Assembly (NCBI RefSeq): GCF_938020365.1
Contig: NZ_CALIIB010000018.1
Span: 1-7,286 of the forward strand
DNA length: 7,286 bases
Source: an uncultured Streptococcus sp.
GTDB taxonomy: Bacteria > Bacillota > Bacilli > Lactobacillales > Streptococcaceae
Direction of reading: 5' to 3'
The translations under genes and the position numbers were made by a program. The notes below the pieces were generated by a model that worked only from the letters and a program-made list of their open reading frames with translations, had not been told where the DNA came from and ran no database searches. Below, piece by piece: positions 1-6,691 of this stretch (positions within the stretch are counted from its first letter, which is position 1; each line of letters starts with the position of its first letter).

Positions 1-1141
1 TCTTGTCATAAACGCCGACAGAATACTTGCTCTTGCCCTCGGCTGCATCCTGAAGCTGTCTCACTTCCGGTACATCCGACTTGGCCTCAACGATGTAGGC
101 TTTTGTATTGGTCTTGAGCCATTCGTTATTGGTCTTGTCTGGAAGGAAGAGCTGGCGATAGCTTTCCAGATAGTTGAAGAGGCCGCGCTTACCAGTCGCT
201 TCAGAGAGCGAGTTATCGTAAGCCAGATGGTTGTTCTTGGCCTTGAGATTTTCAAAACCAGACTGACCAAGTGCAATGATGGTGTCCAGCGTCGAAGCCT
301 TATGATTACCAAAGAAGTCAAACTTATAGGCCGACAAATCTTTGACATTGGTCTTGTCATAGTTGATATTATACCAGCGGTTGAGATAGGTCAGACCGAG
401 CAGGAAGGCTTCCTTATTGTCCCTAATCTTCTGAGCTACATAGTCCGCTACAACATCGCCTTCAGTATTGATGGACTTGTCCATAGCCAGAACCTTGCGT
501 AACTCTTCTGCCAGTTTGGTCTTGACTTGCTCAAAGGCTGTATCCAGATAGAGCTCATCCAGAGAAGCATCCGCATTCACACCTAAGACCGTTCGCATGG
601 CTGGTGAGTCAAAGACAACCTTGTTCAACTCTGGTAGCACTTGGTTAAGAACCCTGCTATAGTCTGATAGGAAGGTTTCTGGTGTATAAAGGAGGTCTAA
701 GCCATTCACAGTGTACTCTGCGATAGCTTGATGTTTGAAGTCTCCTTTATAGGTCAGATTTAGATAATCAACCGTCTTATCCTCAAAGTGCAACATCAGG
801 CGGTTAATCGCAGTCTTGTTGCTATGGATATCGGTGATCATCTGGTCGCTCTTCATCGGAACCACATCCAGCAAATACTCTCTAGTAAGCTTGTGATTAT
901 CTGGAAGTTTATTGCCGTAGGCAACGATGGTTTCCTTATTATAGAATGGCAGAAGTTTTTCCATATTGGCATAGGCTATCAGACGGTCTGCACGAGCATT
1001 CTTTTCCTTGCTATAGTCAACAGTATGGAGATTGAGATTGCTGTCTTCTAGCGTGGTCGTGATGTCTAGGCTAGCTAGCTTCTCTTCGGCCTCATCCAAA
1101 GTCAGAGTAGACGTGACAAACTGATCATTGCCTAAAGTTTC
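1..1141 (-). other. Start of the catalytic half of the M26 protease; zinc motif beyond the edge
   Basis: Residues 1791-2170. The sequence is mixed alpha/beta, with TVDYLNLTYKGDFKHQAI, YTVNGLDLLYTP, a helical stretch (VFDSPAMRTVLGVNADA), LGLTYLNRWYNINYD, and the final visible stretch RQLQDAAEGKSKYSVGVYDK. These strings fit the segment ahead of the catalytic site in M26 enzymes. No HExxH occurs in this reading frame within the window. The histidines seen (for example HFEDK, HKAST, HLAYD) have no zinc-motif context. Confidence 0.7.
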
Positions 1142-4100
1142 GTTTCCTTCAACGGCATAGGCTTCTCTGATGCGATCATTCTTATAATCTTGGTCGCCAG
1201 AAATGCTGTAGACATTTGTACCGCTGACATTGCTGATAACATTGTCAATCAAGCCATTGAAATAATTGGAACCGACTACTCCACCGATTTGACCATTCTT
1301 CGTAGAGTTTTGGATCTTTCCAGTCACATAGGAGCGGCTGATGCGGGCATTGTCTTCCAAGCGACCGACCAGACCGCCGAAGCGCTGCTCGTTTGTTCGA
1401 GCACCTGCCAGAATGGTCACATCTGCCCTGCTCTGACTCAGCAAGGAATTTCCTCCCTTGAGGTTGGCAACCAAACCGCCGACATTATAAGCCTTGTACT
1501 GCTTGTCATTGGCTTGGATAGTTCCTGTAAAGGAGCTGTTGGTGATTTGGCTATTACTTGCAACAACGACCAAACCAGCCGCTTGCGAAGCATTGCCCAC
1601 TACCGACACTCTACCTTGGGCAGAAACATCCGTGATTTGCGCATTATCTGCACTACGGGCCAAAGCAGCAGAGTCATAGGTGCCGATAATATTGACCTCT
1701 TTCAGGTCCAGATTAGAAATAGAGGAACCACTCTTGAGGTTTTCAAACAAAGGCTTGGCTAGATTATAAATCGCATACTGCTTGCCATTGTGATTACCAG
1801 TCAGACTGCCTGTGAAGTTTCCTCGGAGATAGACATAATCCGCAGGTGCCAGACTGACCTCGCTCGCATCCAAATCGGCTCCTAGAACAAAGTTGCCAGC
1901 CATATTTTTCTTCATGGCATCTACCAAACCAGCAAAACTTGTGTAGACATTTTGCTGACTAGGCACTGCCCTGCTGATATAGAAGTCATAGCCAGACTTG
2001 TAGCCTGTGTCGCCCTCTTGTACCAGCTCAGGTAGAGAGACCCTTACCTTATAGACAGCCTTGCCATCCTTCTGGCCTTCTACCATGCTGTGAACCGGCA
2101 GGAGCATGTCCTTAGATTCACTTGATTTGACTTTGACAAAGTAGGTCGACAGGTCCGTAGGTATAGCGCTCATGGAAACGACACGCTTGAACTGATCATT
2201 CTCTTTAGTGTAAAACTCAGCCGAATCAATATCACTGAAGGAAATCTTCTTGTATTGCAACTCAAAGTTGCGGCTATCTTTTTCAAGGTCAGTCAGGCTG
2301 CCCGTATCCAGCTCATAAGTTAGCTTGGTTTTCAGGGTATAGCCTGTGTAGTAGTCCAAGTCATCGATTTTCAGACTTCCTGCCACGTTGTCAATCGGAA
2401 GCGAGCGGACAAGCTGGCCTCCCTTGTACAATTCAGCTGTCGCTGAGCGCAAGGATTTTGTCTTGTCTTTCAAGCTGTATTGAACCGTGACCGACTTGTC
2501 CTCTGGATTTTCTGTCAGACTTAAGATCGAAACTGTCGGCTTGACCTTAGGCACACCATTTAGAGCTGCCTTGCTTGCTGTTAGGCTGGCAAAAGTTTGA
2601 TTGACCTGCACTTGTGTGGCGGTTTGATTCTTCAGAACTCCTTCTGCCTTGGTCAATTCGTTCGTATAGTCTGCTTTCTTATCTGCATCCGCATTCTTGT
2701 ATTGAACGGTCGTCTGCACAGTTCTGCCCAAATCATGTTCATTTCGCAAGCGTGTTTTGTCTACTTCAAGACCCTGTAACTGAGCCTTGGCTTGATTGAT
2801 TTGGTTCACCAACTGGTCGACTTCCGCTTGGCTGGCTTGTGACTGATTGAGAAGCGCATGACCTGCCACTAAAGCAGTATCATAGGCTGCTTGGCGACTT
2901 TGACTATCGTTGAAATAACGAGCCTGAGCCTTGATTTGCTCCGCTTCTGTCAGTAGATCATGAAGCGAAATCAAATCGAACTCTTTCAAGGCTTCCACTT
3001 GCGGTGCATCGCTTGGTACCATGTGCGGTTTTATTGTGCCAACTTTGACAAGCTGAGCAACTGCTGCCCGCGTTTCCTCATTGGACAGCTCTTGACGGGC
3101 AATCTCTTGTCCGCTGGAAGTATAGATACGAGTCTTGATGGTCCGTTCGCCTTGAACACCTGGAGTGACGATTTGACGAGCGCCACGAACTAGCTCATCT
3201 GTTTCTTCTTCACGTGTGGTGAAGGCGATTTTCTCTACTCGCGTTTCATCCCTATAAGTCAGCGGATACTCTGGGAGGGCAGATGCTTGCGGAGCGGTGC
3301 TCGGTACCATATGTGGCTTGGCGGTGCCAATTTTGACAACCTGCGTGACTGGGGCTAGCGTCTCCTCATTGGACAACTCTTGGCGGGCAATCTCTTGACC
3401 GCTGGAACTATAGATACGAGTCTTGATCGTACGTTCGCCCTGAACACCTAGAATGACGATGTGGCGAGCACCTTGGACGAGTTCATCCGTTTCCTCTTCT
3501 AGTGTAGTGAAATCGATTTTCTCTACTCGCGTTTCATCCGTATAAGTCAGCGGATATTCTGGTAAAGTGGGCTCTTGCGGAGCAGTACTCGATACCATAT
3601 AGGACTTGGCTGTGCCAATTTTGACAACCTGCGTGACTGGGGCTAGCGTCTCCTCGTTGGACAATTCTTGGCGGGCAAGTTCTTGTCCGTTGGAACTATA
3701 GATACGAGTCTTGATGGTCCGTTCGCCTTGAACACCTGGAGTGACGATTTGGCGGGCACCTTGTACAAGCTCATCCGTTTCTTCCTCTCGCGTAGTGAAA
3801 TCGATTTTCTCTACTCGCGTTTCATCCGTATAAGTCAGCGGATATTCTGGTAAAGCGGGCTCTTGCAGAGCAGTACTCGGTACCATATGTGGCTTGGCGG
3901 TGCCGATTTTGACAAGCTGCGTGACTGGAGCTAGAGTTTCCTCATTGGACAGCTCTTGACGGGCAAGTTCCTGACCGTTGGAACTATAGATACGAGTCTT
4001 GATCGTACGTTCACCCTGCACACCTGGAATAGTGATTTGGCGGGCACCTTGTACAAGCTCATCTGTTTCTTCTTCACGTGTGGTGAAGTCGATTTTCTCT

Positions 4101-6511
4101 ACTCGCGTTTCATCTTTATAAGTCAGCGGATATTCTGGTAAAGCGGGCTCTTGCGGCGCAGTGCTCGGTACCATATGTGGCTTGGCCGTGCCGGCTTTGA
4201 CAACTTGTGTGACTGGAGCTAAAGTTTCCTCGTTGGACACTTCTTGGCGGGCAAGTTCTTGACCATTGGAAGTATAAACTCGAGTCTTGATGGTCCGTTC
4301 GCCCTGCACTCCTGGAGTGACGATTTGGCGGGCACCTTGTACAAGCTCATCCGTCTCTTCTTCACGTGTGGTAAAATCGACTTTCTCTACTCGCGTTTCA
4401 TCCTTTGCAACCAACTCTAACTCAGGAAGTTCATGGACTGGAGCGGTATCAGGGACTGTGCCATGACTAGTAAGCTCGGGAACCTCGTGCACAGGAGCGG
4501 TATCGGGGACCGTGCCATATCCAGTTAACTCAGGGACTTCGTGCATAGGGGCGCTATCTGGAACTGTACCATAAACAGTTAATTCAGGGACTTCGTGTAC
4601 GGGAGCGCTATCCGGAACTGTACCATAGCCAGACAACTCAGGTTTCTCGTGCAAGGGAGCAGAATCGGGAACGGTGCCATAGCCAGGCAACTCGGGGACC
4701 TCATGAACCGGAGCGCTATCCGGAACGGTGCCATAGCCAGACAACTCGGGAACCTCGTGGACAGGAGCGGTATCAGGGACCGCGCCATAGTCAGACAACT
4801 CGGGTTTCTCGTGCACAGGAGCGATATCTGGAACGGTGCCATAGCCAGTAAACTCGGGAACTTCGTGTACAGGAGCATTAGCAGGAACGACGCCATAATT
4901 AGTGAGCTCAGAAACTTCATGAACGGGAGCGGTATCTGGAACCGTACCATAATCAGTTAATTCTGGTTTCTCGTGCTCGGGAGCAGTATCGGGAACCGTA
5001 CCATACTCCGTTAACTCGGGGACTTCATGCACGGGGGCGCTAGCAGGGACTGTGCCGTAGTCAGACAACTCGGGTTTCTCGTGGACTGGAGCACTAGCGG
5101 GAACCGTGCCATAGCCAGACAACTCAGGCTTCTCGTGCACGGGAGCAGAATCGGGAACGGTGCCATAGCCAGTGAACGCGGGAACCTCGTGCACGGGAGC
5201 GCTATCCGGAACTGTACCATAGGTAGCCATCTCGGGAACTTCGTGTACAGGAGCACTATCTGGAACGATGCCATAATTAGTGAGCTCTGGAACTTCATGA
5301 ACGGGAGCGCTATCTGGAACGGTGCCATAGTCAGACAACTCTGGAACCTCTTGTACCGGGGCACTATCAGGAACCGTGCCATAATTAGTGAGCTCTGAAA
5401 CTTCATGGATTGGAGCCTCTTTAGGAACAGCCTTATTTGCTGCAGTCCCGACTAAAACAACTTCTGAAATAGGCTCAGTGGTTACTTGATCAGAAATCTG
5501 CTTGCTCTCTACGACTTTTCCCTCAACACTATAGTGACGTGTTACGATCTTGCGAATTCCTGGAATGCCCGCGCGGATCACTCGAGATTGTCCTTCGGCT
5601 AAGTCATCTGAATACTGATACTCCGTTTTATAGGGAATTTCTTTGGTCTGGGTCCTTGCTTGACTTGTAAATTGCAGTTCTGGTCGCTCATGAACTGGCG
5701 TTTGACGAGCAAATTCCCCTTCTTTAGCAGCAATCTCCTCCCTCTCCTTCTCGGAAAGATAGGCTCCTTCAGCTAGCAGGGGCTCTTTCGGAGCTTCAGT
5801 ATTCTTAGGGCGACTTGCTAACTCTTTCAAATCCTGATCAGGCTGACTAGCTGAGGCTTCCTTTTGAAGAGCTGAAAGCTGAGAATTTCCTCTTTGAGCC
5901 AGTTGATGCTGCGCTTCTTTTTTAAGGTAACCAATATACTGGTAGCCAGTAATTTTCAATGGTTCTGGCAACTGATCGCCAACGGCCAAAGTCAGACTTT
6001 GATTATAGGCAGCCAAATCCGTACTGCTGATTGCCAAAACAGAAGCTGGCAGAAGCACAGAACCCAAGCCTGTCACCAGCAAAATAGAAGACAGGTATCT
6101 CTTGCCATTTTTCCCTCGCGCCAGCACTAAAACAACCAAGGCCAGACCTGTAGCTGCAAAAGCCGCTCCCAAGAGACCTGACTCGCCTGTCTTAGGGAGC
6201 TTTCCTAACAAGCTTTCCTGACTTGTCGGACGGTAAACCAAATAATAAGCGTCAGAATTATCCTCCGCAAATTTGGGCAGTTCCTTCACGATAGCAGCTT
6301 TTTCAGCCTCAGTCAGATCGCTCTCCACCACATAGTGATACTGAACGAGGGTAGACTGATTGGCAGACACTTCCGCTGCCTCAACAGAGCTGACAACTCC
6401 TCCCATTGTCGTACACAAAAAGAAGCTTCCGATAGTAGCGGAAACTAGACCTACAGACAGCTTTCTAAAAGAATAGCGCTGGTATATGTCACCAGTGACT
6501 CTTTTTTTCAT
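1..6511 (-). CDS. Surface zinc metalloprotease of the M26 (IgA1 protease/Zmp) family, C-terminally cut by window edge
   Basis: The frame is open from the ATG at 6509-6511 to the left edge, giving 2170 residues with no stop. The order of parts is YSIRK-like signal (YSFRKLSVG, residues 13-21), LPKTG at 105-109, two hydrophobic segments (about 112-131 and 139-160), a G5 domain (282-356), an 18-residue repeat array (362-703), five G5 domains (704-1159), two FIVAR-like modules (about 1186-1319), a beta region with GGLV/GGVV GLUG motifs (about 1522-1790) and a mostly alpha region up to the edge. This order matches streptococcal M26 endopeptidases, which are held at the cell surface and cleave host proteins (IgA1 for the IgA1 protease; other targets for ZmpB and ZmpC). 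The HExxH zinc motif and distal glutamate are not in the window, so activity cannot be judged. The start is supported by AAGGGA 5 nt upstream and by the signal peptide. IgA1 protease, ZmpB and ZmpC share this plan, so no symbol is given. Family assignment is firm; substrate is unknown. Confidence 0.93.
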   Translation of the reverse strand, partial: MKKRVTGDIYQRYSFRKLSVGLVSATIGSFFLCTTMGGVVSSVEAAEVSANQSTLVQYHYVVESDLTEAEKAAIVKELPKFAEDNSDAYYLVYRPTSQESLLGKLPKTGESGLLGAAFAATGLALVVLVLARGKNGKRYLSSILLVTGLGSVLLPASVLAISSTDLAAYNQSLTLAVGDQLPEPLKITGYQYIGYLKKEAQHQLAQRGNSQLSALQKEASASQPDQDLKELASRPKNTEAPKEPLLAEGAYLSEKEREEIAAKEGEFARQTPVHERPELQFTSQARTQTKEIPYKTEYQYSDDLAEGQSRVIRAGIPGIRKIVTRHYSVEGKVVESKQISDQVTTEPISEVVLVGTAANKAVPKEAPIHEVSELTNYGTVPDSAPVQEVPELSDYGTVPDSAPVHEVPELTNYGIVPDSAPVHEVPEMATYGTVPDSAPVHEVPAFTGYGTVPDSAPVHEKPELSGYGTVPASAPVHEKPELSDYGTVPASAPVHEVPELTEYGTVPDTAPEHEKPELTDYGTVPDTAPVHEVSELTNYGVVPANAPVHEVPEFTGYGTVPDIAPVHEKPELSDYGAVPDTAPVHEVPELSGYGTVPDSAPVHEVPELPGYGTVPDSAPLHEKPELSGYGTVPDSAPVHEVPELTVYGTVPDSAPMHEVPELTGYGTVPDTAPVHEVPELTSHGTVPDTAPVHELPELELVAKDETRVEKVDFTTREEETDELVQGARQIVTPGVQGERTIKTRVYTSNGQELARQEVSNEETLAPVTQVVKAGTAKPHMVPSTAPQEPALPEYPLTYKDETRVEKIDFTTREEETDELVQGARQITIPGVQGERTIKTRIYSSNGQELARQELSNEETLAPVTQLVKIGTAKPHMVPSTALQEPALPEYPLTYTDETRVEKIDFTTREEETDELVQGARQIVTPGVQGERTIKTRIYSSNGQELARQELSNEETLAPVTQVVKIGTAKSYMVSSTAPQEPTLPEYPLTYTDETRVEKIDFTTLEEETDELVQGARHIVILGVQGERTIKTRIYSSSGQEIARQELSNEETLAPVTQVVKIGTAKPHMVPSTAPQASALPEYPLTYRDETRVEKIAFTTREEETDELVRGARQIVTPGVQGERTIKTRIYTSSGQEIARQELSNEETRAAVAQLVKVGTIKPHMVPSDAPQVEALKEFDLISLHDLLTEAEQIKAQARYFNDSQSRQAAYDTALVAGHALLNQSQASQAEVDQLVNQINQAKAQLQGLEVDKTRLRNEHDLGRTVQTTVQYKNADADKKADYTNELTKAEGVLKNQTATQVQVNQTFASLTASKAALNGVPKVKPTVSILSLTENPEDKSVTVQYSLKDKTKSLRSATAELYKGGQLVRSLPIDNVAGSLKIDDLDYYTGYTLKTKLTYELDTGSLTDLEKDSRNFELQYKKISFSDIDSAEFYTKENDQFKRVVSMSAIPTDLSTYFVKVKSSESKDMLLPVHSMVEGQKDGKAVYKVRVSLPELVQEGDTGYKSGYDFYISRAVPSQQNVYTSFAGLVDAMKKNMAGNFVLGADLDASEVSLAPADYVYLRGNFTGSLTGNHNGKQYAIYNLAKPLFENLKSGSSISNLDLKEVNIIGTYDSAALARSADNAQITDVSAQGRVSVVGNASQAAGLVVVASNSQITNSSFTGTIQANDKQYKAYNVGGLVANLKGGNSLLSQSRADVTILAGARTNEQRFGGLVGRLEDNARISRSYVTGKIQNSTKNGQIGGVVGSNYFNGLIDNVISNVSGTNVYSISGDQDYKNDRIREAYAVEGNETLGNDQFVTSTLTLDEAEEKLASLDITTTLEDSNLNLHTVDYSKEKNARADRLIAYANMEKLLPFYNKETIVAYGNKLPDNHKLTREYLLDVVPMKSDQMITDIHSNKTAINRLMLHFEDKTVDYLNLTYKGDFKHQAIAEYTVNGLDLLYTPETFLSDYSRVLNQVLPELNKVVFDSPAMRTVLGVNADASLDELYLDTAFEQVKTKLAEELRKVLAMDKSINTEGDVVADYVAQKIRDNKEAFLLGLTYLNRWYNINYDKTNVKDLSAYKFDFFGNHKASTLDTIIALGQSGFENLKAKNNHLAYDNSLSEATGKRGLFNYLESYRQLFLPDKTNNEWLKTNTKAYIVEAKSDVPEVRQLQDAAEGKSKYSVGVYDK
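1142..2554 (-). other. M26 N-terminal region with GLUG-motif beta-helix
   Basis: Residues 1320-1790. The first part (from VPKVKPTVSILSLTENPEDK, with ATAELYKGGQLVRSLPIDN) is a beta-rich domain that precedes the GLUG region in M26 proteases. From about 1522 (YTSFAGLVDAMKKNMAGNFVL) the sequence becomes a series of short beta turns: FENLKSGSSISNLDL, SQITNSSFTGTIQ, GGLVANLKGGN (1678 on), GGLVGRLEDNARISRSYVTG (1712 on) and GGVVGSNYFNGLIDNVI (1743 on). The last three are clear GLUG motifs. This matches the Peptidase M26 N-terminal region. In the IgA1 protease this part helps engage the substrate; its role here is inferred. Confidence 0.82.
2555..2962 (-). other. Two FIVAR-like helical modules
   Basis: Residues about 1186-1247 (LLTEAEQIKAQ through NQINQAKAQLQG) and 1258-1319 (TVQYKNADADKKADYTNELT through LTASKAALNG). 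Both show the FIVAR/GA-like pattern: an aromatic-Asx start, Ala-rich heptad-like helices, then a Gln/Val-rich segment (QASQAEVDQL; TATQVQVNQT) and a final AK-x-x-L-x-G helix end. Such three-helix modules occur in surface proteins of Gram-positive bacteria and can bind host or wall ligands. No ligand can be inferred here. They join the G5 stalk to the M26 region. Confidence 0.65.
3035..4402 (-). repeat. Five tandem G5 domains on an exact 288-bp period
   Basis: Residues 704-775, 800-871, 896-967, 992-1063 and 1088-1159, at 4187-4402, 3899-4114, 3611-3826, 3323-3538 and 3035-3250. Each begins DETRVEK, has TREEETDELV, then GVQGERTIKTR, and ends with VVK or LVK, one residue, then GT. The period is exactly 96 residues: 72 in the domain and 24 in the linker, which begins with AKPHMVPSTAPQ. 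The copies are nearly identical at DNA level, so they arose by recent duplication or are kept alike by recombination. The fourth copy (3323-3538) is the most altered: TLEEE for TREEE and ARHIVILGVQG for ARQIVTPGVQG. The last linker is diverged (IKPHMVPSDAPQVEALKEF). The likely role is a long beta spacer with possible carbohydrate binding. Confidence 0.93.
4403..5428 (-). repeat. 54-bp (18-residue) tandem repeat array, 18 full units plus one diverging unit
   Basis: Residues 362-703 of the protease. The consensus unit is VPDSAPVHEVPELTGYGT, repeated 18 times without any length change (4457-5428, exactly 972 bp). A 19th unit (4403-4456) keeps VPDTAPVHELPEL and then diverges into the next G5 domain. 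Variable positions are 3-4 (DS, DT, AS, AN, DI), 10 (V or K, plus one L) and 14-15. The histidine at position 8 is present in 18 of 19 units (Q in unit 2). High proline and regular acidic residues suggest an extended stalk that lifts the protease domains away from the cell wall. Copy number in such arrays commonly differs between strains. Several open frames on both strands here are by-products of the period being a multiple of three. Confidence 0.95.
5444..5668 (-). other. First G5 domain, divergent from the other five
   Basis: Residues 282-356, from TSQARTQTKEIPYKTEY to SEVVLVGT. It shows the G5 pattern: an opening strand ending IPYKTEY, a central AGIPGIRKIVTRHYSVEGK, and a closing VVLVGT. 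G5 domains are all-beta modules common in surface proteins that bind N-acetylglucosamine-containing polymers or act as rigid spacers. It differs clearly from the five tandem G5 copies downstream and is separated from them by the 18-residue repeat array, so it is probably the ancestral copy. It is preceded by PVHERPEL (about residues 272-279), which resembles the core of the repeat unit. Confidence 0.8.
6032..6199 (-). other. N-terminal LPKTG sorting motif followed by two membrane segments
   Basis: LPKTGE occupies residues 105-110 (LPKTG at 6185-6199). It is followed by the hydrophobic segment LLGAAFAATGLALVVLVLA (113-131), the basic loop RGKNGKR (132-138) and a second hydrophobic segment (about 139-160, ending LLPASVLA). 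Ordinary sortase substrates carry this arrangement at the C terminus. Streptococcal Zmp/IgA1 proteases carry it near the N terminus, with the whole protease following, as here. Residues 46-104 before the motif (YHYVVESDLTEAEKAA, AYYLVYRP) resemble the conserved lead-in of these proteases from memory of the family. Just after the membrane segments, LPEPLKITGYQYIGYLKK (around residues 179-196) is another stretch typical of them. Confidence 0.88.
6377..6511 (-). other. YSIRK-type signal peptide of the protease
   Basis: Residues 1-45. A basic start (MKKR) is followed by YSFRKLSVG at 13-21, a variant of the YSIRK-G/S motif that in Gram-positive cocci directs secretion to the division septum. A hydrophobic stretch follows (about 18-43, including LVSATIGSFFL). 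Cleavage after the VEA at 43-45 is plausible, since the next residues are polar (AEVSANQS). The cleavage site is an inference. Confidence 0.85.
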
Positions 6512-6516
6512 AAAAT

Positions 6517-6522
6517 TCCCTT
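6517..6522 (-). promoter_or_regulatory. Ribosome binding site of the protease
   Basis: AAGGGA on the minus strand, 5 nt before the ATG at 6511. It decides between two closely spaced ATGs. The other ATG, at 6528-6530 in a different frame, gives only 13 codons before a TGA and has no purine-rich site upstream. Confidence 0.75.
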
Positions 6523-6547
6523 TTCTTCATATAATAAGCTAATAAAA

Positions 6548-6576
6548 ATTTTACTGGATTTTACTCTAAATTGCAA
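6548..6576 (-). promoter_or_regulatory. Sigma-A-type promoter for the protease
   Basis: On the minus strand, -35 TTGCAA (6571-6576) and -10 TAAAAT (6548-6553) are separated by exactly 17 bp. Transcription would start near 6541, giving a leader of about 30 nt. The -10 matches the consensus TATAAT at four of six positions and the -35 matches TTGACA at four of six. The surroundings are AT-rich. I saw no operator that I recognise. Confidence 0.65.
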
Positions 6577-6644
6577 TCCCTTAGCCTGATAAAATACTTT
6601 TCTTTCAGCTGTCGACAGGGAGAGGAAGGCTTTTATTTTTATAG

Positions 6645-6682
6645 AAAACAAAAAAAGCAGATTCCCTGTGTGAGAACCTACT
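6645..6682 (-). terminator. Intrinsic terminator of the acetyltransferase-like gene
   Basis: On the minus strand, 9 nt after the stop codon, AGTAGGTTCTC (6672-6682) can pair with GGGAATCTGCT (6656-6666) across the loop ACACA. This gives 11 pairs, three of them G-U. It is followed at once by a run of seven T (6650-6656, sharing one base with the stem), then GTTTT. Because the stem uses G-U pairs, the plus-strand copy would have C-A mismatches, so it should work for minus-strand transcription only. It separates this gene from the protease. Confidence 0.7.
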
Positions 6683-6691
6683 GTTTACAGA

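Noticed and set aside
1190..1762. 190-codon plus-strand open frame opposite the M26 N-terminal region
   Set aside because: It is antisense to a confidently assigned domain with intact GLUG motifs, has no recognisable product, and is explained by the codon pattern of the minus-strand gene.
4579..5406. Open frames of 121-131 codons on both strands inside the repeat array
   Set aside because: The repeat period is a multiple of three, so any frame free of stops in one unit stays open throughout. The products are only repeats in other frames, without ribosome binding sites, and overlap a clear gene.
4403..5428. HEVPE in the stalk as a zinc-protease HExxH motif
   Set aside because: The motif needs histidine at the fifth position and this has glutamate; it recurs as part of an extended Pro-rich repeat, not in a folded catalytic domain.
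4403..5428. CRISPR array
   Set aside because: The 54-bp units are contiguous, have no unique spacers, and are translated in frame.
6502..6508. Run of seven A (minus strand) in codons 2-4 of the protease as a phase-variation tract
   Set aside because: Seven A in lysine codons after the start is common in AT-rich Gram-positive signal peptides and too short to suggest switching without strain data.
6489..6530. 13-codon open frame starting at the upstream ATG (6530) and overlapping the protease start
   Set aside because: No ribosome binding site precedes it and it has no attenuator-like features. The ATG at 6511 has a good site and a proper signal peptide.
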